A DNA stretch of 64,000 bases from contig NZ_CP108644.1 in assembly GCF_041435495.1 (NCBI RefSeq), positions 1,488,001 through 1,552,000 of the forward strand, in the 5' to 3' direction. The position numbers and the translations under genes were made by a program. The notes beneath the pieces were generated by a model. The model did no database searches. It was not told the origin of the DNA and was given only the letters and a program-made list of their open reading frames with translations. Of the stretch, positions 43,223 through 51,775 are shown in pieces (position 1 is the first letter of the stretch; each line of letters starts with the position of its first letter). The DNA is from Streptomyces sp. NBC_01116. GTDB lineage: Bacteria > Actinomycetota > Actinomycetes > Streptomycetales > Streptomycetaceae.

Positions 43223-44215
43223 ATGCCCGCCGTGATCGTGGACTGTGCCATCTACCGGGACGGGCGCCGCACCGAACGGCCCGACGACTTCTCCGATGCC
43301 CTGGACGAGGCGAGGGCCTCGCACGACGCGTTCCTGTGGATCGGGCTGCACGAGCCGACGGAGGAGGAGTTCGACCTCGTACGGGACGAGTTCGGGCTGC
43401 ATCCGCTGGCCGTGGAGGACGCTCTGCGGGCGCATCAGCGGCCCAAGCTGGAGGTGTACGACGACTCCCTGTTCGCGGTCCTCAAGCCGATCGTCTACGA
43501 GCCCGAGAGCGACACGGTCAGCGCCGACGAGCTGATGGTCTTCATAGGCGACGCGTTCGTGGTGACGGTCCGGCACGGCGAGGCCGCCCCGCTGGCGGCC
43601 GTGCGCCGCCGGCTGGAGGCCGAACCCGAGGTGCTGAAGCACGGCCCGACCGCGGTGCTGTACGCGGTCAGCGACGCGGTCGTGGACCACTACATGGACG
43701 TGTCCGGTGAGCTCCAGCTCGACCTGGAGGAGCTGGAGGCGCAGGTGTTCGCCCCGAGCGGCGGCGACTCGAAGAACACCGCGGCCCGGATCTACACCTT
43801 CAAGCGGCAGGTGCTGGAGTTCCGCCGGGCCGCCGGGCCGCTGACCGCTCCGATGGCCCGCCTCTCGGGGGCGGGCGTGCCGTTCGTCCACGAGCACGCG
43901 CAGCCGTTCTTCCGGGACGTGGCCGACCACCTGACGCGTGCCAACGAGCAGGTGGAGGGGTTGGACCGGCTGCTTTCGGACATCTTGTCGGCGCATCTGG
44001 CCCAGATGGGCGTGCGGCAGAACGACGACATGCGCAAGATCTCCGCCTGGGCGGCCATGGCCGCCGTTCCGACGATGGTGGCGGGCGTCTACGGCATGAA
44101 CTTCGACCACATGCCGGAACTGCACTGGGTGTGGACCTACCCGGCGGTGGTCGCGGCGATGGCGTGCGCCGTGTTCGGTCTCTACCGGCTGTTCAAGCGG
44201 CGCGGCTGGCTCTGA
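43223..44215 (+). CDS. corA: CorA-type magnesium/cobalt transporter
   Basis: The 330-residue protein has a large cytoplasmic N-terminal domain, a long helix and two C-terminal membrane helices. The family signature YGMNF is at about residues 289-293 (AGVYGMNFDHMPELHWVW), directly before the last membrane helix, which ends in the basic tail LFKRRGWL. It forms a pentamer that imports Mg2+ (Co2+/Ni2+ possible). ATG 43223 follows CAGGGGGAAGA. The gene is divergent from the histidine phosphatase with a 55-bp gap. Confidence 0.93.
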   Translation: MPAVIVDCAIYRDGRRTERPDDFSDALDEARASHDAFLWIGLHEPTEEEFDLVRDEFGLHPLAVEDALRAHQRPKLEVYDDSLFAVLKPIVYEPESDTVSADELMVFIGDAFVVTVRHGEAAPLAAVRRRLEAEPEVLKHGPTAVLYAVSDAVVDHYMDVSGELQLDLEELEAQVFAPSGGDSKNTAARIYTFKRQVLEFRRAAGPLTAPMARLSGAGVPFVHEHAQPFFRDVADHLTRANEQVEGLDRLLSDILSAHLAQMGVRQNDDMRKISAWAAMAAVPTMVAGVYGMNFDHMPELHWVWTYPAVVAAMACAVFGLYRLFKRRGWL

Positions 44216-44270
44216 CCGCCCGGCGCCCGCGAACCCTGCGCGCTCGGACGTCTTCGCGGGCCGTCCGCGC

Positions 44271-45059
44271 TCAGACGTACGCGTGTTCCGGCGCGGCGGG
44301 GCTGCCCAGCGCGTCGCGGTGCCGCGGCATCTCCAGGCTCACCATGCGCCGCCAGCCGACGAGGCGCTCGTACGCGTACACCGCGTGGATGCCCGCGGCG
44401 AGAACGGCGGCCTTGGGCCGCGACCAGCCGAGCACGCGGCCCATGTGGGCCATGACGGCGAGGCTGACGTCTCGGTAGACGCGGATCTCGGCCAGGGCGC
44501 ACTCGCGCATGGTCCGCTGGATGGTCCGGCCGTGCCCGGCGCGGGCGAGGCGGAGGAGTTCCTCGTGGCAGTAGGCGAGGTGGCTGTCCTCGTCGTGGGA
44601 GATCATCTTCACCGCGCGGCCGATGTCGGGGTGGTCGGCGAAGTACCGGCGCAGCAGCCGCATCTGCTCGGAGGCGCGCTGCTCGGTGACGCGGCTGTGG
44701 GCCAGATAGGTGATGATGTCGCGCTCGGTGAGCCGCTCCTCGCCGCGCAGCCGGGAGTGCGCGAGGCCGATGCCCTGCTGTTCCAGCAGCATCGTGTAGT
44801 CGGTCTCCGGCGGGACCTCGACGGGCGGCAGTCCGCGCTTCTTCAGGAGCGCGTTGAAGATCCGGCCGTGTTTGTCCTCGTCGGCGCCGTGCCGGACGAT
44901 CCTGGGCGCCAGGTCGCGGCCGCTCTCCGGGACGAGGGCGGCGATGCGGGCGTTCTCCCAGCCCCCCTGGGCCTCACCGCTCGCGGCGATGGAGCAGAAG
45001 AGCCGGTAGGACTCGTCGTCGTCCAGGATCTCCTGGAACAGGGTCTGCGCTGAGAGCAT
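44271..45059 (-). CDS. Ferritin-like diiron-domain protein
   Basis: The 262-residue protein is largely helical. HGADEDKHGRIFNALLKK and SHDEDSHLAYCHEELLRL are two E/DxxH-type motifs that could hold a di-iron centre. Such proteins include ferritin-like and some oxygenase relatives. I cannot tell whether iron storage, oxygen use or a scaffold function applies. ATG 45059 follows ACGGAGGTGGCC. It is convergent with corA and 225 bp downstream of the F420-type LLM gene with a hairpin between, so probably separate. Confidence 0.8.
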   Translation of the reverse strand: MLSAQTLFQEILDDDESYRLFCSIAASGEAQGGWENARIAALVPESGRDLAPRIVRHGADEDKHGRIFNALLKKRGLPPVEVPPETDYTMLLEQQGIGLAHSRLRGEERLTERDIITYLAHSRVTEQRASEQMRLLRRYFADHPDIGRAVKMISHDEDSHLAYCHEELLRLARAGHGRTIQRTMRECALAEIRVYRDVSLAVMAHMGRVLGWSRPKAAVLAAGIHAVYAYERLVGWRRMVSLEMPRHRDALGSPAAPEHAYV

Positions 45060-45222
45060 GACGGCCACCTCCGTACCCGTTGCCCGCGGAATCCAACTCC
45101 GCGGAGCGGTAGTGCGCAGGGAGAGTCAAATGCGCCGCGGGACGGTCGGCAACCGGAGCGGCCGGGCACGGCGCCCGGTGCGGCGGCGTAACCCCTGGGC
45201 GCGCGGCGCGTTGTTCCGGGTG

Positions 45223-45265
45223 ACGGCCGTGGCGGGGAAGACCCCCGAGCCCCCACCACGGCCGT
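45223..45265 (-). terminator. Hairpin after the F420-type LLM gene
   Basis: Arms 45223-45237 and 45251-45265 form a 15-bp stem with one mismatch and a 13-nt loop, 20 bp past the LLM stop. Confidence 0.7.
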
Positions 45266-45284
45266 AGTGCTGTCCCGGGATCCG

Positions 45285-46334
45285 TCAGGCGAGTCCGGAG
45301 CGCTCCAGGGCGTCCGTGCCGGCGCGCAGGGCGGTGAGCCGCTCCTCCAGCGTGAAGCCGGCCGGGGCGAGGTTGAGCGTGGTGACCCCGGCGGCGGCGT
45401 AGGCCTGCATCCGCTCGGCGATCCGCTCGACGGGGCCGAGCAGTGCGGTCTGGTCGATCAGCTGGTGCGGAACGGCGGCGGCGGCCCCCGCCTTGTCCCC
45501 GCCGAGGTACTTGTCCTGGATCTCGGCGGCCTCCTTCTCGTATCCCATGCGCTGGGCGAGCTGGTTGTAGAAGTTCTGCTTCCGGCTGCCCATGCCGCCG
45601 ACGTACAGCGCGGTGTACGGGCGGAACATGTCGGCGAGGCCGGTCACGTCGTCGCCGACGGCGAGCGGAAGGGTCGGGCTGACGTCGAAGCCCTCCATCG
45701 TCTTCCCGGCCTTCTCCCGGCCCGCGCGCAGCGGCTGGATCGCGGTCTCCTCCAGGTGCTCGGCGGAGGGGAAGATCAGCAGCGCGCCGTCGGCGATCTC
45801 GCCGGTCTGCTCCAGGTTCCTGGGGCCGATCGCGGCGATGTAGAGCGGGATGTGCTCGCGCTGGGGGTGCACGGTGAGCTTGATCGGCTTGCCCGGGCCG
45901 TCGGGGAGCGGCAGCGTCCAGTGCGCTCCGTCGTACGACACGCGCTCGCGGGTCATCGCCTTGCGGACGATCTCCACGTACTCCCGGGTGCGGGCCAGCG
46001 GCTTGTCGAACTTCACGCCGTACCAGCCCTCGGAGACCTGCGGGCCGGAGACCCCGAGGCCGAGGCGGAAACGGCCGCCGGACAGCGAGTCGAGGGTGGC
46101 GGCGGTCATCGCCGTCATGGTGGGCTGGCGGGCCGGGATCTGCATGATCGCGGAGCCGACGTCGATCGACTCGGTCCGGGCCGCGACCCAGGTCAGCACG
46201 GTCGGGGCGTCGGAGCCGTACGCCTCGGCCGCCCAGCAGACGTCGTAGCCGAGCCGGTCGGCCTCCTGCGCGACGGCGAGGTTGTCGCCGTCCATGCCGG
46301 CGCCCCAGTAACCGAGATTGATGCCGAGCCGCAT
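45285..46334 (-). CDS. LLM-class F420-dependent oxidoreductase
   Basis: The 349-residue protein has the luciferase-like barrel of F420-using enzymes: RLGINLGYWGAGMDGDNLAVAQEADRLGYDVCWAAEAYGSDAPTVLTW at the N-terminus split over two strands, then LSGGRFRLGLGVSGPQVSEGW and YIAAIGPRNLEQTGEIADG. The substrate is not known. ATG 46334 has AAGGGGAGCGGCT upstream. A perfect 14-bp palindrome 12 bp before the start probably binds a regulator. It is divergent from the aldo/keto reductase. Confidence 0.9.
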   Translation of the reverse strand: MRLGINLGYWGAGMDGDNLAVAQEADRLGYDVCWAAEAYGSDAPTVLTWVAARTESIDVGSAIMQIPARQPTMTAMTAATLDSLSGGRFRLGLGVSGPQVSEGWYGVKFDKPLARTREYVEIVRKAMTRERVSYDGAHWTLPLPDGPGKPIKLTVHPQREHIPLYIAAIGPRNLEQTGEIADGALLIFPSAEHLEETAIQPLRAGREKAGKTMEGFDVSPTLPLAVGDDVTGLADMFRPYTALYVGGMGSRKQNFYNQLAQRMGYEKEAAEIQDKYLGGDKAGAAAAVPHQLIDQTALLGPVERIAERMQAYAAAGVTTLNLAPAGFTLEERLTALRAGTDALERSGLA

Positions 46335-46346
46335 AGCCGCTCCCCT

Positions 46347-46360
46347 TACTGATCAGTAAC
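46347..46360. promoter_or_regulatory. Perfect 14-bp palindrome, TetR-type operator candidate
   Basis: TTACTGATCAGTAA is fully symmetric and lies 12 bp upstream of the LLM ATG and 112 bp upstream of the aldo/keto reductase gene. Its AT content is unusual here and the spacing is typical for TetR-family operators. No TetR gene is in the window. Confidence 0.55.
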
Positions 46361-46472
46361 GTCCCTTCCGCGCGACTCTAGCGCGGCCGGCGGCGATCCG
46401 GCAGGCCCACGCGACCTCCCGTTGTCCACAGGCCTGCGCCCCGTGGGGTCATGGCCAGTAATCTCAGCGCCC

Positions 46473-47456
46473 ATGGAGCAGAGGCATCTCGGCCGTACCG
46501 GCCTTCGCGTGTCCCGGATCGGGCTCGGCACCCTCACCTGGGGCCGGGACACGGACGAGCACGACGCCGCCGACCAGCTCAAGGCCTTCTGGGACGCGGG
46601 CGGCACCCTGGTGGACACCGCCGATGTGTACGAGGGCGGCGAGGCCGAATATCTGCTCGGGCGGCTCGTCGGGAGCCTGGTCCCCCGTCAGGATCTGGTC
46701 CTCGCCACGAAGGCGGGCAACGTGCCGGACCCCTATCGCCGCTTCAACGGTTCACGTGGCCATCTCCTGGCCGCCCTGGACGCCTCCCTGGAGCGGCTCG
46801 GCACGGACTACGTGGATCTGTGGCAGGTCCACGCCTTCGACCCGGCGACCCCGTTGGAGGAGACCCTCCAGGCGGTGGACCTCGCCGTCTCCTCCGGGCG
46901 CGTCCGGTACGCGGGCGTGTCGAACTTCTGCGGCTGGCAGCTGGCGAAGGCCGCCACCTGGCAGCTCGCCGCGCCCGGCGTGCGCACGCGGCTGGCCAGT
47001 ACGCAGATGGAGTACTCGCTGCTCCAGCGGGGCATCGAGCGCGAGGTGCTGCCCGCCGCGCTGGACCTCGGGATCGGGCTGCTGCCGTCCTCGCCGCTGG
47101 GGCGCGGCGTGCTCACCGGCAAGTACCGCCAGGGCACCCCGTCCGGCTCCCGGGGGGCGTCGACACGGCTCGCCCCGTTCGTCGAGCCGTATCTCGACGA
47201 CGCGGCGGCCCGTATCACCGACGCGGTGGCGACGGCGGCGGACGGGCTGGCGACGAGTCCGCTCCAGGTGGCGCTGGCCTGGGTCCGGGACCGGCCCGGG
47301 GTGGCCGCGCCGATCGTCGGTGCGCGCAACGCCGGGCAGCTCGCGGAGGCTTTGTCAGTGGAGGCGCTTAGTCTTCCCTACGAGATCTGCCAGGCGCTCG
47401 ACGATGTGTCGGCGCCCGTGCACCGCTATCCCGACCAGGACTGGAGCACGCTGTGA
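46473..47456 (+). CDS. Aldo/keto reductase
   Basis: The 327-residue protein is a NADPH-dependent carbonyl reductase of the AKR barrel type. The tetrad is seen as Asp in LVDTADVYEGG (Asp and Tyr), Lys in LATKAGN and His in WQVHAFD. The NADP-binding end is GARNAGQLAEALSV. Substrate unknown. ATG 46473 is the best of two starts. It overlaps the RecD2-like gene by 4 bp (GTGA), so the two are translationally coupled. Confidence 0.92.
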   Translation: MEQRHLGRTGLRVSRIGLGTLTWGRDTDEHDAADQLKAFWDAGGTLVDTADVYEGGEAEYLLGRLVGSLVPRQDLVLATKAGNVPDPYRRFNGSRGHLLAALDASLERLGTDYVDLWQVHAFDPATPLEETLQAVDLAVSSGRVRYAGVSNFCGWQLAKAATWQLAAPGVRTRLASTQMEYSLLQRGIEREVLPAALDLGIGLLPSSPLGRGVLTGKYRQGTPSGSRGASTRLAPFVEPYLDDAAARITDAVATAADGLATSPLQVALAWVRDRPGVAAPIVGARNAGQLAEALSVEALSLPYEICQALDDVSAPVHRYPDQDWSTL

Positions 47457-49762
47457 CTGCGCTTCCCGGGGAGACCCCCGGCACCGTCGGCACGGACACA
47501 CCACAGGACGCCGTGTCCCCGCCGGAGACCGGTGCCGAAGGCCCCGAGCACGCCGAAGCGCCCGATGGGCCCGACGTTCCCGACGCGTCCGAGGACACCG
47601 AGCCGTCGGGCACTCCGGCGGACGTCGAGGATGACGCGGAGGGCGATGCGGAGGGCGATGCGGAGGACGGGACGGCCGAAGCGACCGCTGACGCCGCGAC
47701 CGCCGACGCCGCTCCCGCCGCCGAGCTCTCGGAGGCGCAGGCCGAGCTGGCCGCCCAACGGGAGCTGCGGGAGCGGATCGAGAAGCGCAAGTCGGAGAAG
47801 GCCGCGCCCATCGCCGCGGGAACGGGACTGAGCGGCACGGCGGCCGATCTGCTCGCGGCCGTCCGGGCCGTGGAGAGCGGCGAGAAGGCGGGCACCGCGT
47901 TCTTCGACCGGCCCGCCGCGCCCCCGGCCTCCCGCCGCCCCGAGCAGGCCGCCAAGCCGTCCCGTGCCCCCGCGCCCGGGGCCGCCCCCGCGGCGCGGGC
48001 CGCCACGCCGGAGGTCCTGGACGCGGTGCGCGCGGTGCTCACGGAGGGCGGGGCCCCCGAGGCGCTGGCCCGCCCGGCCGCCGGCGCGCTCGGCGAGCAG
48101 GCGGCCGAGCTGCTGCGCACCGACCCCTGGCAGCTGCTGGCCGTGCCCGGCGTGCGGCCGGAACAGGCCGACGGCTTCGCTCGGGCTCTGCTGGGCGCCG
48201 ACTGCGGCCCGGACGACGGCCGCAGGACGGCGGCCCTGGTCGGCTGGGTGCTGGAGCGTGCCGCACTCCGGGGCCACACGGCACTGGACGCCGAGACCGT
48301 GCGGGCGGCGCTCGCCGAGCGCGCGGTCGGTGATCCGGAGGCGGCGGTGCGGGACGCCGTCGAGGAGGGCGTCGCCCTGCTCTTCCAGGAGGACGACGAG
48401 CCGGCGCCGGACGACACCGGGGCCGAGGACGGCGAAGCGGACGGGGCGGGCCTCGCGGAGGAGGCCGACGCGGCCCGGGAGCCGGTCCAGGTGCTGCTGG
48501 GCCTGGACCGCTACGCCCTGGCCGAGGAGAGCCTCGCCGATGGTCTGGCCCGGCTGGCCAACGCCTGCGAGAAGGCCGACGACTGGGCGGAGGCGGCCGC
48601 CGCGGCCCCCGGCCCGTCGGCCGCCGAGCTGATCCGTGCGGCCGCGGCGGCCGGACTGGTCGCGCACAGCGGCGGCGAGGCGGCCCGGGCCGAGCCCGCC
48701 GCCCTGATCGCAGCGGCGCGCGGCCTGGGGCTGCGGGCGCTGGGCGCCACCCACAGCGAGGACGGCCGCCACAGGCTCGCGGCGGCCACCGGCGATCCGG
48801 ACACGGCGGTCACGCTGGCCGGCCTGCTCTCCGGCGCGCAGGGCCCCGGCCGGGACGAGGACGGGGCGCTCGCCCTGGACCTGCTGGTCGTGCTGGACGC
48901 CCCGCAGCTGGACGTGGAGGGTGCGGCCGTCCTGGTCGAGGCGCTGGCCGACGGCGCCCGGCTGGTGCTGAGCGGCGACCCGGGTGTGCTGGGCTCGGCG
49001 GGCGCCGGGCGGGTGTTCGCCGATGTGCTGGCCTCCCACGCCTGTCCGCAGGTCGTCTCCCGCACCCCGGACCCCGGACCGATCGGCGAGCTGGTCTCCG
49101 GCATCGGCATCGGCGAGCTGCATCAGGTCGACGCCCCGGGCAAGGAGGTGGTGATCGTTCCGGTCCGCGACGCGGGCGAGGCGGTCCACCGCACCGTGCA
49201 GCTGGTCGCGGACTCGGTGCCCCGGGCGTTCTCCATCCCCGCCGAGGAGACCCAGGTGATCACCGTGGGCCATGGCGGGTCCGCCGGAACCAGGGCGCTG
49301 AACGAGGCGCTGAAGCAGCGGCTCAACCCGGGGCCCGGCCGGTTCGGCGGTTTCGACCCGGGCGACCGCGTGGTCCATGTGCCCGCGCCCGGCCGGGCGG
49401 TGCCCGGGGTGGTGCGCTCGGCCGACGCCGAGGGGCTGCGGCTGGACTGCGGGGGCGTCCCCGTCGTCGTACCGCAGGAGCGGGTGGAGTCGTCGGTGCG
49501 GCACGGCTGGGCCCTCAGCGCCCACCAGGCGGCCGGGATGCGCTGGCCCGCCGCGGTCGTGGTGCTGCCGGGCGACGCCGCGCAGGGGCTGAGCAGGCCG
49601 TGGGTGTACACGGCGTTCGGCCGGGGCGAGCGGCATCTGTCCGTGGTGCACGGGGTGGACCAGGCGCTCCCGCACGCGGTGGCGCAGGTTCCGGCCCAGG
49701 AGCGCACGACACGGCTGCGCGCGTTGCTGGAGGCGCTGCCGACGCCCGACGCCTCGTCCTGA
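47453..49762 (+). CDS. RecD2-like protein with degenerate helicase motifs
   Basis: The 769-residue protein has a low-complexity acidic N-terminus (about residues 1-190), then a helix-hairpin-helix region (DPWQLLAVPGVRPEQADGFARALLG, about 223-247) as in RecD2. The rest follows the RecD2 plan: LLVVLDAPQLDVEG where motif II VDE is expected (about 475-488), SGDPGVLGS for GDxxQLP (about 506), HGWALSAHQAAG for motif V and VYTAFGRGER for motif VI. No Walker A GKT is found, so ATP hydrolysis is unlikely. It is coupled to the aldo/keto reductase gene. Confidence 0.8.
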   Translation: MTALPGETPGTVGTDTPQDAVSPPETGAEGPEHAEAPDGPDVPDASEDTEPSGTPADVEDDAEGDAEGDAEDGTAEATADAATADAAPAAELSEAQAELAAQRELRERIEKRKSEKAAPIAAGTGLSGTAADLLAAVRAVESGEKAGTAFFDRPAAPPASRRPEQAAKPSRAPAPGAAPAARAATPEVLDAVRAVLTEGGAPEALARPAAGALGEQAAELLRTDPWQLLAVPGVRPEQADGFARALLGADCGPDDGRRTAALVGWVLERAALRGHTALDAETVRAALAERAVGDPEAAVRDAVEEGVALLFQEDDEPAPDDTGAEDGEADGAGLAEEADAAREPVQVLLGLDRYALAEESLADGLARLANACEKADDWAEAAAAAPGPSAAELIRAAAAAGLVAHSGGEAARAEPAALIAAARGLGLRALGATHSEDGRHRLAAATGDPDTAVTLAGLLSGAQGPGRDEDGALALDLLVVLDAPQLDVEGAAVLVEALADGARLVLSGDPGVLGSAGAGRVFADVLASHACPQVVSRTPDPGPIGELVSGIGIGELHQVDAPGKEVVIVPVRDAGEAVHRTVQLVADSVPRAFSIPAEETQVITVGHGGSAGTRALNEALKQRLNPGPGRFGGFDPGDRVVHVPAPGRAVPGVVRSADAEGLRLDCGGVPVVVPQERVESSVRHGWALSAHQAAGMRWPAAVVVLPGDAAQGLSRPWVYTAFGRGERHLSVVHGVDQALPHAVAQVPAQERTTRLRALLEALPTPDASS

Positions 49763-49776
49763 GCGGTCGGGCCGGT

Positions 49777-49831
49777 CCGGACAGCGGTGGGGCCCCGGCG
49801 CGTTGTGCGCCGGGGCCCCACCGCTGTCCGG
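49777..49831. terminator. Perfect 25-bp bidirectional hairpin
   Basis: Arms 49777-49801 and 49807-49831 pair without a mismatch around a 5-nt loop, between convergent genes ending at 49762 and 49852. Confidence 0.9.
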
Positions 49832-49851
49832 TGCGGGAGGAGGGGGAAGGG

Positions 49852-50517
49852 TCAGAGGCCGCCCGCCGGAGGCCCGGGGAAGTCCTCGTCCGACTCGTCC
49901 TCGTCGTCGAAGACCGCGCTGACGTCGAAGCGGCAGACCACCAGTTCGGGGTCGGCGTCCTCGAACGGGGCGCCGAGCCACTCCCCCGGCTCCGGCGGCG
50001 CTTCCCCGGCCGAGACCCAGAGGGTGGAGTCGCCCTCCTCCAGGCCGAACTCCTTGTGCCGGGAGGCGATCTCGTCCGGTTCGTACTCGCCGAAGAGCAC
50101 GCCGAGCGCGGCGTGGACACTGGTGCCGACCACCGGGGCCGTGCCCTGCCCGCCGCCCGGACCCGCGTCGAGGTCGGCGAGGCGCTGAGCCTGTGCGAGC
50201 AGCCGCGGGGGCTCCGCGACCACGTAGTCGCGCCGGATCAGAACGCTGAGCGCGCTGGGCTCGGCGGGACCGGCGTAGGGAGGCAGGGAGTCGTCCGCGC
50301 CGGGGATCTCGAAGGGGGTGACTTCGTCGTAGCGCTCGTAGAGGAGTTCGTCGTAGACCTCGGCGGCAGCGGCAAGGGCGTTGAACGCGTCGTAGACGGC
50401 GGGGTCGTCGTCCCCGGTGCGGCGTTCGACCGCGCCGAGGTGACGGTCGATCGCGGCTTTGACCGCCTCGGCGGCGGCGCGTACCTCGGCAGCGGTGGGC
50501 TGCGCAGCATCAGACAT
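49852..50517 (-). CDS. Conserved acidic protein, unknown function
   Basis: The 221-residue protein is acidic, with an N-terminal helical half (TAAEVRAAAEAVKAAIDRHLGAVERR; NALAAAAEVYDELLYERYDEV) and a C-terminus rich in Asp/Glu (FDDEDESDEDFPGPP). No signal peptide or known catalytic motif is seen. ATG 50517 has no good ribosome-binding site and may be leaderless. It is divergent from the DUF5703 gene, with which it probably shares a promoter region. I recall it as conserved in Streptomyces. Confidence 0.75.
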   Translation of the reverse strand: MSDAAQPTAAEVRAAAEAVKAAIDRHLGAVERRTGDDDPAVYDAFNALAAAAEVYDELLYERYDEVTPFEIPGADDSLPPYAGPAEPSALSVLIRRDYVVAEPPRLLAQAQRLADLDAGPGGGQGTAPVVGTSVHAALGVLFGEYEPDEIASRHKEFGLEEGDSTLWVSAGEAPPEPGEWLGAPFEDADPELVVCRFDVSAVFDDEDESDEDFPGPPAGGL

Positions 50518-50564
50518 AGTGCAGACGCTATCCGTACCGGGGCTCTGCCCGCACAATAGATGCG

Positions 50565-50753
50565 ATGCCGGAATACGAATTCGTCGACGTGTACGTGCCG
50601 CGCGGGGTCTCCCGCAAGGAAGCGGCCCGACTCCTGACCGACCACGCCGAGTACGGACACTGGGAACTGGACCGCCTGACGCTCCGCAGGGACGGCAGCC
50701 GCAGGGTGCGGCTGCGCAGACGGATCATCCGTCAGCTGCGGGCCACCTGGTGA
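50565..50753 (+). CDS. DUF5703 family small protein
   Basis: The 62-residue protein reads MPEYEFVDVYVPRGVSRKEA and ends in a run of basic residues (RRVRLRRRIIRQLRATW). It is highly conserved in Streptomyces (DUF5703) and lies upstream of chpC in S. coelicolor. It is small and basic and could bind nucleic acid, though nothing shows this. The start has only a weak site. The gene is followed by a strong hairpin. Confidence 0.85.
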   Translation: MPEYEFVDVYVPRGVSRKEAARLLTDHAEYGHWELDRLTLRRDGSRRVRLRRRIIRQLRATW

Positions 50754-50754
50754 C

Positions 50755-50790
50755 AGGGAGCGGGCCCCGTGGCCGCGGGGCCCGCTCCCT
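50755..50790. terminator. Bidirectional hairpin, DUF5703 / chpC
   Basis: A 15-bp perfect stem (50755-50769 with 50776-50790) with a 6-nt loop, between convergent genes ending at 50753 and 50824. Confidence 0.85.
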
Positions 50791-50823
50791 CACCCGGGCT
50801 GTGCCGTGGTGCGCCCGCCCGGA

Positions 50824-51636
50824 TCAGGCGGCGCTGCGCGAGCGGCGGTAGAGAACCGATCCGGCGCCGGCGAGCAGCAGTCCGGCACTGGCCGGGATGA
50901 GCAGTTCGAGCCCGCCCCCACCGGTCTGCGCGAGCTGCTCCCCGGGGATGTGCTGGGTCTCGGGGACATTCGGCTCGGGCGGCTGGTTGGCCGGCGGGGT
51001 GACCGGCTTCTCCGGCGTGACCGGGGGCTTCTCCGGCTGCTCGGGCGGCGGGGGCGGAACCTCGGCGTCGTTGGAGCAGCTGTTGCCGAAGACGGGGTTC
51101 AGCAGACCGACGACGGTGACGCTGTTCCCGCAGAGGTTCACGGGGATGTCGATCGGCGCCTGGATCAGGTTGCCGGAGAGGATGCCGGGCGAGCCCTGGG
51201 CGATCCCCTCGGCCGTGGCGCCGCCGCCCGGGGCCCGGTGACGGCCGGTGCCGGGCTCGGAGTACCGGTCCGACGCGTCGGAGTGCCCGTCCGAGGCGGT
51301 GGTGTCGCCGGCCCGGGCGCCGTTTCCGGAGCTTCCCTGGACGGAGCGCTCCTGGGGAGCCGCCGAGCGGTTCCCGGAGTGGTCGGATTCTGCTGATCCG
51401 TTTCCGCAGTCGTTGCCGAAGACGGGGTTGAGCAGACCGCCGACGCTGGCGGAGTTGCCGCAGGCGTTGACCGGGATGTCGATCGGGACGCTGACCGAGT
51501 TGCCGGACAGCACGCCCGGTGAGCCGGAGGCGGTACCGGCCGCCCCGGAGTCGGCGTGGGCGTATCCGCCACTCAGCGCGAGCACTCCGCCCGCAGCCGC
51601 CATGGTGATCAGGCCTTTACGAGTGACCTGTCGCAT
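50824..51636 (-). CDS. chpC: Long chaplin with sortase signal (ChpC-like)
   Basis: Chaplins coat aerial hyphae and lower surface tension. The 270-residue protein has a signal peptide (about 1-28), two chaplin domains (about 37-77 and 150-190) each with the paired Cys of CGN...C, and a Ser/Asp/Gly-rich spacer between them. A Pro-rich linker (about 193-225) is followed by the sortase signal LAQTG (235-239), a hydrophobic helix and a basic tail. It is anchored to the cell wall by a class E sortase. ATG 51636 lies 140 bp after chpH. Order chpC-chpH equals that in S. coelicolor. Confidence 0.93.
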   Translation of the reverse strand: MRQVTRKGLITMAAAGGVLALSGGYAHADSGAAGTASGSPGVLSGNSVSVPIDIPVNACGNSASVGGLLNPVFGNDCGNGSAESDHSGNRSAAPQERSVQGSSGNGARAGDTTASDGHSDASDRYSEPGTGRHRAPGGGATAEGIAQGSPGILSGNLIQAPIDIPVNLCGNSVTVVGLLNPVFGNSCSNDAEVPPPPPEQPEKPPVTPEKPVTPPANQPPEPNVPETQHIPGEQLAQTGGGGLELLIPASAGLLLAGAGSVLYRRSRSAA

Positions 51637-51705
51637 AGGTTCGTTTCCTGCCTTCTGGCTTCCGAAAAGCCCCCGGACATGACCGTGCGGGAGCCGAATG
51701 CCGAA

Positions 51706-51740
51706 CGGTCCCGGAGTGCATGGAGTGCACTCCGGGACCG
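51706..51740 (-). terminator. Hairpin between chpH and chpC
   Basis: A 15-bp perfect stem (51706-51720 with 51726-51740) and 5-nt loop, 36 bp past the chpH stop. It makes the two chaplin genes likely to be separate transcripts. Confidence 0.85.
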
Positions 51741-51775
51741 GTCGAGCTCAAACCCTTACGGGTCGACGTTCAACG

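Noticed and set aside
47453..49762. Functional RecD2 helicase
   Set aside because: Walker A and motif II are missing, so I call it RecD2-like only.
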